Source: Dechloromonas sp. TW-R-39-2 (lineage in GTDB: Bacteria; Pseudomonadota; Gammaproteobacteria; Burkholderiales; Rhodocyclaceae). From it: a stretch of DNA of 64,000 bases. Under the pieces are notes generated by a model, which ran no database searches, had not been told where the DNA came from, and saw nothing but the letters and a program-made list of their open reading frames with translations. This document shows positions 8,634 through 17,945 of the stretch, piece by piece. A program made the position numbers and the translations under genes. The stretch is from contig NZ_CP045202.1 of assembly GCF_016864195.1 (NCBI RefSeq), forward strand, positions 1,767,001 through 1,831,000, in the 5' to 3' direction. The stretch's first letter is position 1. Each line of letters begins with the position of its first letter.

Positions 8634-10892
8634 TCACACCGCCAATTCTTGAGTGTTGAACGGCAGATTGCGCAGGCGCTTGCCGGTGGCTGCAGCGATG
8701 GCATTGGCGACGGCGGGCAGCACCGGCGGCACGCCGGGTTCACCGATGCCGGTGGGTGCGGCTTGTGACGGGACAATATGAACTTCGACCTGCGGCATGT
8801 CGCCCATTCTCAGCGGTGCGAAACTGTCGAAGTTCCCTTGCTCGACCTTGCCGTCCTTGAGCGTGATGGCAAAATTCATCGCACTCAGCCCGAAACCAAT
8901 GCCGCCTTCGATCTGCGAGCGGATGTTGTCGGGATTGATCGGTGTACCGCAGTCGACCGCGCTGACGATGCGGTCTACCTTGATTGCGCCGTTTTTATGG
9001 ATGGTGACTTCGGCGACGTGCGCCACGCAGGAGTTGAATGATTCATGGACTGCAACACCACGCCCGCGGCGCTCGCCCGGCTTGGCCGGTAAAGGCGTTG
9101 CCCAGCCTGCTTTTTCGCTGGCCAGCCTGAGCACTGCCGCGTGGCGCGGATGCTTGTCGAGCAGTTCCAGACGCAGTGCGACCGGGTCCTTGCCGATGGC
9201 CTGTGCCACCTCGTCGAGAAAAGTCTCGGTCGAAAATGCCGTGTGCGACGAGCCGACCGAGCGCCACCACAGTACAGGCACAGCAATATCGGTCGGCGTG
9301 TGCAGGTCGACTGTCAGGTTGGGAATGGCATAGGGCAGGTTGGCGGCCCCTTCGACCGATACGCCATCGACCCCATCCTTGACCAGGAATGCCTCAAACG
9401 GCGAACCGATCAGGATCGACTGTCCGACCAGTCGGTGCTGCCAACCGGTGAGCCGGCCCTGGGCATCGATCGATGCCTGCAGGTTGTGGTGGAACAGCGG
9501 ACGATAGTAGCCTGCCCGCATGTCGTCTTCGCGCATCCAGACCAATTTGATGGCCGGATTGCCCGGCAGGCGGCCGTGGGTTTTTTTGACGATATGCGCC
9601 GCCTCGACCAGATAGTCGACGTCCTTGGAGGCTCGTCGCCCGAAGCTGCCGCCGGCATAGAGCATGTTCAGCTTGACTTGTTCCGGCTTCAATTCAAGCA
9701 CCTTGGCCAGCACGGCCTGGTCAATGGTGTGGAACTGTTCGCCATTCCATACTTCGGCACCATCCGGGTTCAACTTGATGACGCAATTCATCGGCTCCAT
9801 GGCTGCGTGGGCCAGGTAAGGGAAATCGTAGCTGGCCTGGATGACCTTGGCGGCACCGGCGAAAGCGGTATCCGTATTGCCGACCTGCCTGGCAAGCTTG
9901 CCTGGCGCCTTGGCCAGTGCCTTGTAGCGAGCGAGGATTTCATCGCTGCCGAGCTTGAAGGCGGTGCTGTCGTCCCACACCACGTTCAAGGCGTCGCGGC
10001 CTTTCTTGGCGCTCCAGGTGTCCTTGGCCAGCACGGCGACGCCCTGCGGAATTTGCACTACGTCGACCACGCCCTTGATCTTGCGCGCCTTGCGGTCATC
10101 GAATGACTTGACCCGGGCGCCAAACAGCGGCGGGTGGGCAACGACCGCAACCAGCATTCCCGGTAGATGAATATCCTGAGTGAATTGTGCCGTGCCGTTG
10201 GTTTTTGCCGCACTGTCCTTGCGGTTGGCCCGCTTGCCGATCAGTTTGAAATCCTTCGGGTCTTTGAGTTTGATGTCGCTGGGGACGGCTTCATGGGCTG
10301 CCTCTGCTGCCAGTTCGCCAAAACTGGCTTGCCGTTGGCTGGCCGGATGGCTGACCACGCCGTCGCTGACGGTGATTTCGCCTGCGCCGACTTGCCAGCG
10401 TCGAGCCGCTGCATTGACCAGCATGGCACGGCCAGCAGCGCCGGCTTGGCGCAATTGTTCCCAGGAATTGGCCATTGCGGTACTGCCGCCGGTGCCCTGG
10501 GTCGGGCCCCAAAACAGATTGTTGTAGCGCTTGGCATCGGCCGGTGCGCCTTCGATACGAACCTGCGCCCAGTCAGCGTCAAGCTCTTCGGCAACAATCG
10601 TGGCCAGTCCGGTGTAGCTGCCCTGGCCCATTTCAAGGTGCTTGGCAATAACGGTCACGCTGTTGTCTGCACCGATATGCAGAAAGGCGTTTGGTTCGAA
10701 GGTGACGTTCGTCGCCAGACCGATACCCGCCTTGCCTGGTCCGGCCGCCGGAAGTTTTTCGGCTGCCCCGGCCGGGAGAATGAAGCCCAGTGTCAGCGCT
10801 GTGCCGCCTTGGAGAAAGCGTCGGCGGCTGACGTTTTCCAGTGCGCCGCCGGCCGGGGTTTCGGTGCTTGATGCATTCAGTTTCTTGCTCAT
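8634..10892 (-). CDS. iorB: Molybdopterin-binding large subunit, isoquinoline 1-oxidoreductase beta-type
   Basis: A 752-residue molybdenum hydroxylase large subunit of the xanthine dehydrogenase superfamily, most like the IorB (isoquinoline 1-oxidoreductase beta) and aldehyde dehydrogenase types. A Tat signal (SRRRFLQGGTALTLGFILPAGA, about residues 24-45) predicts folded export to the periplasm. Further motifs are EMGQGSYTGLATIVAEELD, GGSFGRRASKDVDYLVEAA and, near the C-terminus, GIGEPGVPPVLPAVANAI, which includes the conserved active-site glutamate region. No FAD domain and no fused cytochrome c are present, so electrons must leave through the small subunit to an unseen acceptor. It lies 11 bp after iorA. 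The true substrate (N-heteroaromatic, aldehyde or other) cannot be read from sequence. ATG 10892 was chosen by the Tat motif position. Confidence 0.9.
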   Translation of the reverse strand: MSKKLNASSTETPAGGALENVSRRRFLQGGTALTLGFILPAGAAEKLPAAGPGKAGIGLATNVTFEPNAFLHIGADNSVTVIAKHLEMGQGSYTGLATIVAEELDADWAQVRIEGAPADAKRYNNLFWGPTQGTGGSTAMANSWEQLRQAGAAGRAMLVNAAARRWQVGAGEITVSDGVVSHPASQRQASFGELAAEAAHEAVPSDIKLKDPKDFKLIGKRANRKDSAAKTNGTAQFTQDIHLPGMLVAVVAHPPLFGARVKSFDDRKARKIKGVVDVVQIPQGVAVLAKDTWSAKKGRDALNVVWDDSTAFKLGSDEILARYKALAKAPGKLARQVGNTDTAFAGAAKVIQASYDFPYLAHAAMEPMNCVIKLNPDGAEVWNGEQFHTIDQAVLAKVLELKPEQVKLNMLYAGGSFGRRASKDVDYLVEAAHIVKKTHGRLPGNPAIKLVWMREDDMRAGYYRPLFHHNLQASIDAQGRLTGWQHRLVGQSILIGSPFEAFLVKDGVDGVSVEGAANLPYAIPNLTVDLHTPTDIAVPVLWWRSVGSSHTAFSTETFLDEVAQAIGKDPVALRLELLDKHPRHAAVLRLASEKAGWATPLPAKPGERRGRGVAVHESFNSCVAHVAEVTIHKNGAIKVDRIVSAVDCGTPINPDNIRSQIEGGIGFGLSAMNFAITLKDGKVEQGNFDSFAPLRMGDMPQVEVHIVPSQAAPTGIGEPGVPPVLPAVANAIAAATGKRLRNLPFNTQELAV

Positions 10893-10903
10893 GGGGGTGT
10901 TCC

Positions 10904-11362
10904 TCAGGCCAAGGATTTGGCGGCGTCGTGGATGGCGCTGCGGATGCGGACATAGGTGGCGCAACGACATAAATTGCCTGACATGGCAGCATCGATCTCG
11001 GCATCGCTCGGGTTCTTGTTGCCGGCCAGCAAGGCCACGGCGCTCATGATCTGGCCCGACTGGCAGTATCCGCACTGCACTACATCCAGCTTGCGCCAAG
11101 CTTCTTGTACGGCCTGGCCGACCTTGCCGGAATCTACATTTTCGATGGTGGTCACCTTGCGCCCGACCGCCGCAGAAACAGGCAGCACGCACGAGCGGGT
11201 GGGGGCGCCGTCGAGATGCACCGTACAGGCGCCGCACAGTGCCTGGCCGCAGCCATACTTGGTGCCGGTCAGTTGCAGGGTGTCGCGCAGGGCCCAGAGC
11301 AGCGGGGTGTCCGGATCGACATCGATGTTCACCTCTTTGCCGTTGATATTGAGTTTGATCAT
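10904..11362 (-). CDS. iorA: [2Fe-2S] small subunit of molybdenum hydroxylase
   Basis: A 152-residue electron-transfer subunit with two [2Fe-2S] clusters. The plant-type ferredoxin site uses Cys38, Cys43, Cys46 and Cys58 (CGQALCGAC...C). The second, helical site uses Cys97, Cys100, Cys132 and Cys134 (CGYC...CRC). This is the standard arrangement in IorA, CoxS and QorS. It has no signal peptide, so it is presumably exported as a hitchhiker with the Tat-bearing large subunit (known for the family; inference here). It is the first gene of the leftward iorA-iorB-xdhC-mocA operon and is divergent from the AraC regulator at 11578. Confidence 0.93.
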   Translation of the reverse strand: MIKLNINGKEVNIDVDPDTPLLWALRDTLQLTGTKYGCGQALCGACTVHLDGAPTRSCVLPVSAAVGRKVTTIENVDSGKVGQAVQEAWRKLDVVQCGYCQSGQIMSAVALLAGNKNPSDAEIDAAMSGNLCRCATYVRIRSAIHDAAKSLA

Positions 11363-11577
11363 CTGCGGGGTCCTCTTCGGGTTGGCTGGCCGGCATCGAT
11401 GATGGCCGGACGGGTCGTTTTGCTGGTGCCTAGTGTCAGGCAGTCGCGGCGCTGGCCGATAACATAAAAATTGGTATTTATTGCCTAATAATCCAGAAGT
11501 TTCTGGAAGCGGCTCGCCTAATGAGGTCTAAGCGGCTAACCTGAATACCCGGATTTGTCCGCCAGAAAGAACATCCA
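11363..11577. promoter_or_regulatory. Divergent control region between iorA operon and araC-type gene
   Basis: A 215-bp non-coding interval that must hold the promoters of both divergent units. The middle part (about 11460-11490) is AT-rich compared with its surroundings, and a short inverted repeat CCAGAAGTTTCTGG (about 11492-11505) is a possible operator. I could not assign -35/-10 boxes with confidence. Confidence 0.5.
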
Positions 11578-12549
11578 ATGGATCAGTCGATTGTGACGCC
11601 GAGTGCGTTTGAAAGTTTCAACAGCACCTCAATGACGACCTTTTCAGCGCAACGCAGCGAGATGGTCGAGTTGATCGAACGTCACTGTGCCGCGGTCGAC
11701 CGGCAGGAAACGGCCATTCCCGGCCTGGTGCTGTTCCGTGGCTGTGTTGCCGACAAGCAGACTTGTGCCGTGGTCAACTCGGCGTTTGCGATGATTGCCC
11801 AGGGGGCAAAACGTATTTTGGTGGGCGATCAGGTCCATGACTATGACACGCGGCACTACATGATTGCCTCGGTCGAATTGCCGGTCTCATCGCGCGTCAC
11901 CATCGCCAGTCCGACCGAGCCTTACCTTGGCCTGGCAATCAGCATCGATCCGCTTAAAATCGCCGAACTGGTTACCAGCATCCCCAAAAACGGGCCTAAA
12001 AACATGGTCGACCGCGGCTTTGGGGTCGGCACTCTGGATGCCGACATCCAGGGGGCGGCGTTGCGCTTGCTGCGTTTGCTGGATACGCCGGACGATATTC
12101 CGGTACTTGCGCCGATGATCGAGCGGGAGTTGCTTTATCGCCTGCTGACCGGTCAGCTCGGTTCCTTGCTGCAACAGGCTGTGACCGTCGGCAGCCATAG
12201 CCAGCAAATTGTCAGGGCCATCGACTGGCTCAAGAATAACCTGGCAAAAACAGTCACCATCGACTACCTGGCCGATCTGGCCAACATGAGTAAATCGTCG
12301 CTGCATCACCACTTCAGGGCGCTGACTTCGATGACGCCGGTGCAGTATCAAAAGCAGTTGCGCCTGCATGAAGCGCGCCGCCTGATGCTCAGCGACCGGC
12401 ATGATGCGGCCAGTGCCGCGCATCGCGTCGGTTACGAAAGTCCCTCGCAATTCAGTCGGGAATACCGTCGCTTGTTTGGCTATCCACCAGGGCGCGATGT
12501 CGCCCAGTTAATGGCGGCCGGCACATCGGTCGATGGTGTTTCAGGATAA
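11578..12549 (+). CDS. AraC family transcriptional regulator
   Basis: A 323-residue regulator. The N-terminal part (about 30-190) matches the AraC_N type found in YqhC-like regulators (PGLVLFRGCVADKQTCAVVNSAFAMIAQGAKRILVGDQ). The C-terminal part (about 215-310) holds two helix-turn-helix motifs of the AraC DNA-binding domain (TIDYLADLANMSKSSLHHHF and SAAHRVGYESPSQFSREY). It is divergent from the iorA-iorB-xdhC-mocA operon across 215 bp, so it probably controls that operon in response to its substrate or a derived aldehyde (inference; YqhC itself responds to aldehydes). It starts at ATG 11578. Confidence 0.9.
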   Translation: MDQSIVTPSAFESFNSTSMTTFSAQRSEMVELIERHCAAVDRQETAIPGLVLFRGCVADKQTCAVVNSAFAMIAQGAKRILVGDQVHDYDTRHYMIASVELPVSSRVTIASPTEPYLGLAISIDPLKIAELVTSIPKNGPKNMVDRGFGVGTLDADIQGAALRLLRLLDTPDDIPVLAPMIERELLYRLLTGQLGSLLQQAVTVGSHSQQIVRAIDWLKNNLAKTVTIDYLADLANMSKSSLHHHFRALTSMTPVQYQKQLRLHEARRLMLSDRHDAASAAHRVGYESPSQFSREYRRLFGYPPGRDVAQLMAAGTSVDGVSG

Positions 12550-12614
12550 GGGCAGATTCGTTTGATTAAACGTCAGCCTGCGTGCTGCGCTGATTTTGTG
12601 CATGCTTCGGCAGG

Positions 12615-12620
12615 TATAAT
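12615..12620 (+). promoter_or_regulatory. Candidate -10 box before the VF530-type gene
   Basis: A perfect TATAAT 33 bp before ATG 12653. The -35 region is poor (ATTTTGT near 12593-12599), so only the -10 is supported. Confidence 0.4.
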
Positions 12621-12652
12621 GAGAAATTGCTACTTTCAGGCGTTTGCCATCC

Positions 12653-13129
12653 ATGAATACTGATGTGAATTATCAAAATAACCCTTTGCATGGCGTTAGT
12701 TTGAAATCATTGCTGACCGAAATTGTGAATTATTACGGCTTTAAAATTCTATATGCCTATTTGAATATCAATTGTTTCAACAGCAATCCCAGTATTGAAT
12801 CCAGCGTCAAGTTTCTCAAGAAAACCGATTGGGCGCGCGAGAAAGTCGAAGCTTTTTATTTGTATCAATTCAAGGGCTTGCCGCGTGCCTCCGACGAGCA
12901 ATTTGAATTGCCACCGAGAGATCGGGTTATTCCCCCGGATCAAGTACCGGGTGCTCCCGCCGAATTGAGTCTGGAAGATGCCGAGCGACTCAAGGAGAAG
13001 CGTGCCCGAAAGGCTGCCCTGCACGATTCGGATGCGCCGCGTGAACGGCGATTCAACAACCGGGAGTCGAATTCTCCACGGCCATCAACGACCGGCGATG
13101 CCGATCCATGGGCCAAGTGGAGAAAGTGA
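12653..13129 (+). CDS. VF530 family (DUF2132) DNA-binding protein with long tail
   Basis: A 158-residue protein. Its N-terminal 80 residues match the small VF530/DUF2132 family: [21 protein letters not shown], then [20 protein letters not shown] and [11 protein letters not shown]. The family has a solved fold and is described as DNA-binding, with no firm physiological role. The rest (about 85-158) is a charged, low-complexity tail rich in Arg, Glu and Pro that looks disordered; many family members are little more than the domain. ATG 12653 was preferred over an in-frame TTG at 12644. The coding region is more AT-rich at its 5' end than its neighbours. It stands alone, convergent with recJ. 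Confidence 0.85.
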   Translation: MNTDVNYQNNPLHGVSLKSLLTEIVNYYGFKILYAYLNINCFNSNPSIESSVKFLKKTDWAREKVEAFYLYQFKGLPRASDEQFELPPRDRVIPPDQVPGAPAELSLEDAERLKEKRARKAALHDSDAPRERRFNNRESNSPRPSTTGDADPWAKWRK

Positions 13130-13147
13130 ATCGTTGTTTTCCGGTAT

Positions 13148-13178
13148 TAAAAATCGATTCTCGGCGATCGATTTCTTA
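13148..13178. terminator. Possible bidirectional terminator between VF530-type gene and recJ
   Basis: Inverted repeat AAATCGAT/ATCGATTT flanked by A- and T-rich sequence in the 60-bp convergent gap. The loop is 8 nt and the stem is AT-rich, so the call is tentative. Confidence 0.4.
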
Positions 13179-13189
13179 GCCGGATATAT

Positions 13190-14878
13190 TCATTCCAGAT
13201 ATTCGATCATCAGCTGCGGTGATTCGACACCCATGTATTCATTGATCGACAGGCGATAAGCCGCACGGGTCCGGCTGCCGGGCTGGGTGCTGAAATTGAA
13301 CTGGATGGCATCAAGCTTGGCGTTGCCTTTGCGCAAACGCAATTTGAGATGCTTTTCCTTGAGCACGCGCTGTTGCTCGACATCAAACTCATCGACGAAC
13401 AGCGGTGCAGGGAAGCCCTGGCCCCACACCTCATTTTCGAGCAGCCGGGCTGTTTCCAGCGAGATGTAGCTCCCTTCGAGTGCGCCATCGGTTTCCAGCG
13501 TGCGGGTCAGGTCGGCCGGATCGAGTAGTTCGCCGGCGATTTCGGCGAAAAGCTGGGCGAAGCGTTCGAAATTTTCTTCGCGCAAGGTCGCGCCGGCGGC
13601 CATGGCGTGGCCACCAAAACGGAGCAGGATGCCGGGGGCACGCTTGGCGACCAAGTCGAGCGCGTCGCGCAGGTGCAAGCCGGGAATCGAGCGGCCGGAA
13701 CCCTTGACGATGCCACCTTCGCTGCGCGCAAAAGCGAACACCGGGCGATGCAGTTTTTCCTTGATGCGCGAGGCGAGGATACCGACGACACCTTCATGCC
13801 ATTCCGGCTCGAAGAGCGCGATGCCGGCCGCCGGGTTGTCCATGTCCATGGCTTCGAGCAGGATCAGCGCCTGATCCTGCATGCCGGCTTCGATTTCGCG
13901 CCGGGTGCGGTTCAGGGTGTCGAGTTCCTGGGCGATCTGCATGGCTCGTCCGGCATCGTTGGTGATCAGGCATTCGATACCGAGACGCATGTCGGCCAGC
14001 CGGCCGGCAGCATTCAGGCGTGGCCCGATCAGGAAACCGAGGTCGAAGGCCGAGGCGCGTTTCGGATCGCGGCTGCTGGCCTTGAACAATGCGGCGAGGC
14101 CGGGTTGCAGGCGGCCGGCGCGCATGCGCTTGAGGCCTTGGCTGACCAGGATGCGATTGTTGCGGTCGAGCTTGACGACGTCGGCCACGGTGCCGAGGGC
14201 GACGAGGTCGAGCAGGTCGGCAAAATTGGGTTCCGGACGGTCGCTGAAAAAACCTCGCTCGCGCAATTCGGCGCGCAGGGCGAGGGCGACGTAGAACATG
14301 ACGCCGACACCGGCGATGCATTTGGACGGAAAGTCGCAGCCTGGCTGGTTTGGATTGACGATGCAGTCCGCCTCCGGCAGCGTTGCGGCGGGTAGGTGAT
14401 GGTCGGTGATCAACGTGGCGATGCCGAGTTCCCTGGCGCGGTCGACGCCCTCCAGACTGGCAATTCCGTTATCGACGGTGATGATCAGGTCGGGCGACTG
14501 TTCCGCCGCCAGATCGACGATTTCCGGCGACAGGCCGTAGCCGAACTTGAAACGGTCCGGCACCAGGAAATTGACGTCGGCCCCCAGCGCCTTCAGGGCG
14601 CGCATGCCGACAGCGGTGGCCGTGGCGCCGTCGCAGTCGTAGTCGCCGATGATCAACATCCGGGCTTCAGCCTCGATGGCGTCGGCCAGGATGTGCGCCG
14701 CCTGATCGGTATTGGTCAGCGCCGCCGGCGGAATCAGCGATTTCAGTTCGTAATCCAGTTCAGCCTTGTCGGTCACGCCGCGCGCCGCATAAAGGCGGGC
14801 GAGCAATGGATGCAGGCCTTGCTGTTCGAGTTGCCAGACCGTGCGCGGTGCGCTGTTGCGGGTGACGATGCGGGTCAA
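13190..14878 (-). CDS. recJ: Single-stranded-DNA-specific exonuclease RecJ
   Basis: A 562-residue 5'-3' single-strand exonuclease of the DHH family acting in recombinational repair, mismatch repair and fork processing. Visible: motif I IIGDYDCDGATAT, the VDNG motif in DLIITVDNGIAS, the DHH motif in TLITDHHLP, and the DHHA1 region ending FGGHAMAAGATL. The C-terminal OB-like domain (KLDAIQFNF) is present, so it looks full-length (family about 560-580). Its ATG overlaps the stop of the upstream rpfE-type gene by 4 bp (14875-14878). The recJ-rpfE neighbourhood is also known from Xanthomonas. Confidence 0.97.
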   Translation of the reverse strand: MTRIVTRNSAPRTVWQLEQQGLHPLLARLYAARGVTDKAELDYELKSLIPPAALTNTDQAAHILADAIEAEARMLIIGDYDCDGATATAVGMRALKALGADVNFLVPDRFKFGYGLSPEIVDLAAEQSPDLIITVDNGIASLEGVDRARELGIATLITDHHLPAATLPEADCIVNPNQPGCDFPSKCIAGVGVMFYVALALRAELRERGFFSDRPEPNFADLLDLVALGTVADVVKLDRNNRILVSQGLKRMRAGRLQPGLAALFKASSRDPKRASAFDLGFLIGPRLNAAGRLADMRLGIECLITNDAGRAMQIAQELDTLNRTRREIEAGMQDQALILLEAMDMDNPAAGIALFEPEWHEGVVGILASRIKEKLHRPVFAFARSEGGIVKGSGRSIPGLHLRDALDLVAKRAPGILLRFGGHAMAAGATLREENFERFAQLFAEIAGELLDPADLTRTLETDGALEGSYISLETARLLENEVWGQGFPAPLFVDEFDVEQQRVLKEKHLKLRLRKGNAKLDAIQFNFSTQPGSRTRAAYRLSINEYMGVESPQLMIEYLE

Positions 14879-15912
14879 GACGATTTCTCTCCAGCCAGTT
14901 GTTCGGCAATCTGCCTTGGCGAGCGGCCCTTGCGCCAGAATTTCCAGCGGTCGCCGGCGCTGAGCTGATATTCAAGCTGGCCGTAAACGGTCGGGGCGAT
15001 GATGGTCAGTGCTTCAACTTTTCGGCCGAGTTGCTTGCGCAGCGGGGCAAACCAGTTTTGCTCAAGCGCTTCGCTGGATCGACGCCAGCCATTGCTGTCT
15101 TCATAGAGGACGGGAGATTGCAATGAATCAAGTACAACCAGTGTTGACGAGCCAGTCGGGTGCTTGGCAAGCAAGGCATCGAGACCGGTCGGGCAGGCTT
15201 GCGGGCTGAGGCCGCTGGCCAGAGACAGGCCGATGGCCAGTGGGTTGTCAGTGCAGACGGCATCGAAAGGCGGACGGCCGAGGGTTGGCAGGCTGCCGGT
15301 TCCCCACAACCACAGGCTGTTGACCGCCGGTTTGCCTTGATTCTGGCGGGCCTCGTTGACCGGGTGGCCGTGCAGGAACATCTGGACTTCATTCAGCCAG
15401 CGGGTGAGCGGTGAGTTTTTGCCGGATAGTTCGCCATCAACACGGCGACCGGCCACGGCGGAAATCGGCTTGACGGCATGGTCGACCGCACTGTTCAGGC
15501 GCAGATACCAGCGACGTGAGGTGGCGGCGTGAAACTGGCCGATATCGGCAAATTCACTGTTGAGCGAGGCGATAATGGCTTGCGCTTCGGCGTCGTCGAG
15601 GTCGAATGCGCCGGCATCGGCCAGAATGATGCGTTCCTGATGAAAGCGCAGATGTACCGGATCAGCACACAGCCAGCAGCCATCCTGTGCCGTTTGGCCG
15701 GATTTTTCGCCCAGCAGGCGTAGCGGTGCGAAAGCGTCGAGGCCGGGCTTGAACAGATTGCTCAGCGCCAGTTCGAAGGGCTGGCGTGCCTGTCGGGAAA
15801 AACGGGCGCGTGCTTCAAGCCAGGAAAGGCCGTCGGTCGGCTTTTCTCCCAGGGCGATTTGGTCGGCTGGCTCGGGCCAGATCAGTTCAGGAACAAGCAG
15901 GGTGAGACGCAC
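14875..15912 (-). CDS. RpfE-type conserved protein upstream of recJ
   Basis: A 345-residue protein resembling the RpfE-type proteins (COG4255) that sit next to recJ in Xanthomonas and many betaproteobacteria. It begins MRLTLLVPELIWPEP. It has WLWGTGSLP and GLSLASGLSP segments in the middle, suggestive of a remote relation to cofactor-independent phosphoglycerate mutase/alkaline phosphatase folds, and it ends with a WKFWRKGRSPRQIAEQLAG tail. No signal peptide or membrane segment is visible. It overlaps recJ by 4 bp, so the two are co-translated. In Xanthomonas the rpf cluster affects virulence factor production, but the biochemical function is not established and I do not assign one. Confidence 0.75.
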   Translation of the reverse strand: MRLTLLVPELIWPEPADQIALGEKPTDGLSWLEARARFSRQARQPFELALSNLFKPGLDAFAPLRLLGEKSGQTAQDGCWLCADPVHLRFHQERIILADAGAFDLDDAEAQAIIASLNSEFADIGQFHAATSRRWYLRLNSAVDHAVKPISAVAGRRVDGELSGKNSPLTRWLNEVQMFLHGHPVNEARQNQGKPAVNSLWLWGTGSLPTLGRPPFDAVCTDNPLAIGLSLASGLSPQACPTGLDALLAKHPTGSSTLVVLDSLQSPVLYEDSNGWRRSSEALEQNWFAPLRKQLGRKVEALTIIAPTVYGQLEYQLSAGDRWKFWRKGRSPRQIAEQLAGEKSS

Positions 15913-15987
15913 GGATCGCGGGGCCAGACAGGGTGGGGAGAACGGATGAGTGTACCATAGCGCCTTTTGATGACCGGCCTACCACGC

Positions 15988-17235
15988 ATGGCTTTGCCCT
16001 ATGAATTGATGATCGGCTTGCGCTACACCCGCGCCAAACGCCGAAACCACTTTATTTCATTTATCTCGCTGATTTCGATGCTCGGCATCGGACTCGGTGT
16101 GGCGGCGCTGATCGTTGTGCTGTCGGTGATGAACGGCTTCCAGAAAGAGCTGCGCACGCGCATTCTCGGTGTCGCTTCGCACATTCAGATTACCGGCGTG
16201 ACCGGCGAGTTGAGCGACTGGTCGTCGATTGCCGCGCAGGCTGCCAAACATCCCGAAGTGCGGGCGACGGCGCCTTTTGTCCAGTCGCAGGCGATGTTTA
16301 CGGTCGATGGCGGCGTCAAGGGATCGCTCGTCCGCGGCATCCTGCCCGATCAGGAAGATCGCGTTGCCGATTTTCGTCAGACGATCAAAAGCGGCAGCCT
16401 GGACGATCTGCGCCCCGGCGAGTTTGGGGTCGTGCTTGGTGCGGACCTGGCCCGGGCCTTGCGCGTCTTTACCGGCGACAAGGTGACGCTGATTGCGCCG
16501 CAGGGCACGGTCACGCCGGCCGGCGTCGTGCCGCGCCTGAAGTCCTTCAAGGTGGTTGGTATTTTCGAAGTCGGCATGTTCGAGTACGACAGCGGGCTGG
16601 CGCTGATTCACCTGCAGGATGCGCAAAAGCTCTACCAGATGGATGATCGTGTCACCGGCGTACGGCTCAAGGTGGACGATCTCTTTCAGGCACCGCGCAT
16701 TGCACGGGAACTTGTGCGTTATATCGATGCCGATGCTTATTTGCACGACTGGACGAAAAGCCACGCCAATTTCTTCCGCGCGGTACAAATTGAGAAAAAT
16801 ATGATGTTTATCATTTTGTCGTTGATTGTTGCGGTGGCAGCATTTAATCTGGTGTCTACGCTGGTCATGGCGGTGACCGACAAACAGGCTGATATCGCAA
16901 TTTTGCGCACACTCGGTGCCCGGCCTTTGTCGATCATGGCGGTCTTTGTCGTGCAAGGAGCGCTGGTCGGTTTTATTGGTCTGGGCATGGGGGTGTTGGG
17001 CGGTGTGGCTCTGGCGCTCAATATCGATGTCGTCGTTCCGTTCATAGAAAGAATTCTGGGCGTGCATTTCCTCTCGAAAGAGGTTTATTACATTTCCGAT
17101 CTGCCATCCGACCTGCAGTGGGGCGATGTCTGGGGCGTCACCTTGATCGCCTTTGTGCTGGCGCTGCTGGCCACGCTTTATCCGAGCTGGCGTGCTTCAC
17201 GGGTTAACCCGGCAGAGGCGTTGCGCTATGAGTGA
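15988..17235 (+). CDS. lolC: Lipoprotein-releasing ABC transporter permease (LolC/LolE type)
   Basis: Inner-membrane permease of the MacB/LolCE class that extracts lipoproteins for transfer to LolA. The N-terminus [27 protein letters not shown] is typical, followed by a first membrane segment, a large periplasmic domain (about 50-260) and three C-terminal membrane segments in the FtsX-like domain ([19 protein letters not shown] onward). It ends [15 protein letters not shown], the family signature. ATG 15988 gives 415 residues; ATG 15970 or TTG 15967 in the same frame are possible and none has a clear Shine-Dalgarno. It overlaps lolD by 8 bp. Only one permease is encoded here, so the transporter is probably a homodimeric permease with LolD (inference), unless a second lies elsewhere. 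Confidence 0.92.
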   Translation: MALPYELMIGLRYTRAKRRNHFISFISLISMLGIGLGVAALIVVLSVMNGFQKELRTRILGVASHIQITGVTGELSDWSSIAAQAAKHPEVRATAPFVQSQAMFTVDGGVKGSLVRGILPDQEDRVADFRQTIKSGSLDDLRPGEFGVVLGADLARALRVFTGDKVTLIAPQGTVTPAGVVPRLKSFKVVGIFEVGMFEYDSGLALIHLQDAQKLYQMDDRVTGVRLKVDDLFQAPRIARELVRYIDADAYLHDWTKSHANFFRAVQIEKNMMFIILSLIVAVAAFNLVSTLVMAVTDKQADIAILRTLGARPLSIMAVFVVQGALVGFIGLGMGVLGGVALALNIDVVVPFIERILGVHFLSKEVYYISDLPSDLQWGDVWGVTLIAFVLALLATLYPSWRASRVNPAEALRYE

Positions 17236-17908
17236 TCCGATTCTCGATGCTGCCGGGCTGGGCAAAGTTTTTCGTGGCAACGGCCTGGATGTTGCGGTAC
17301 TGAGCGCAGTCGACCTGAGGATTCAACCGGGTGAAACTGTTGCCATCGTAGGTGCTTCGGGGTCGGGCAAAAGTACCTTGCTGCATCTGCTGGGAGGACT
17401 GGACTCTCCTTCCAGCGGGCATGTCCGGCTGATGGGGCGTGATTTTTCCTCGCTTGGTGAGGTAGACCGCGGTGATTGGCGCAATCGGCATCTTGGTTTC
17501 GTCTATCAGTTTCATCACCTGCTGCCGGAGTTTTCGGCCCAGGAAAATGTCGCCATGCCACTCCTGATTCGCCGTATCGAGCGTCAGGAAGCCCTGGAAA
17601 AAGCAGCGGAAATGCTTGTTGCCGTCGGTCTTGGGCATCGCCTTGAACACCGTCCGGGCGAGTTGTCCGGCGGAGAGCGTCAGCGGGCCGCGATTGCCCG
17701 TGCGCTGGTCAGCGAACCTTCCTGTCTGTTGGCCGACGAACCGACAGGTAATCTGGATCGCCAGACGGCGAATGCTGTTTTTGACTTATTGCTGGAGCGG
17801 GTTCAGTCCCAGAATGCCAGCCTGATCATGGTGACGCATGATCGACAACTGGCTGAGCGAGCCGGGCAAGTGTTACATTTGAATGACGGTGTATTGACCA
17901 GGCAATAA
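17228..17908 (+). CDS. lolD: Lipoprotein-releasing ABC transporter ATP-binding protein LolD
   Basis: A 226-residue ATPase. It contains Walker [10 protein letters not shown], the Q-loop region [16 protein letters not shown] (the HHLLPEF context is typical of LolD), signature [15 protein letters not shown], Walker [13 protein letters not shown] and the switch histidine in MVTHD. It powers release of outer-membrane lipoproteins together with the overlapping permease. The start at ATG 17228 lies within the lolC end (ATGAGTGA), showing coupling; the longer upstream frame is just the lolC shadow. Confidence 0.96.
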   Translation: MSDPILDAAGLGKVFRGNGLDVAVLSAVDLRIQPGETVAIVGASGSGKSTLLHLLGGLDSPSSGHVRLMGRDFSSLGEVDRGDWRNRHLGFVYQFHHLLPEFSAQENVAMPLLIRRIERQEALEKAAEMLVAVGLGHRLEHRPGELSGGERQRAAIARALVSEPSCLLADEPTGNLDRQTANAVFDLLLERVQSQNASLIMVTHDRQLAERAGQVLHLNDGVLTRQ

Positions 17909-17945
17909 GTCTGGAAATCATGATAACCATTTGATCGAGAAACCA

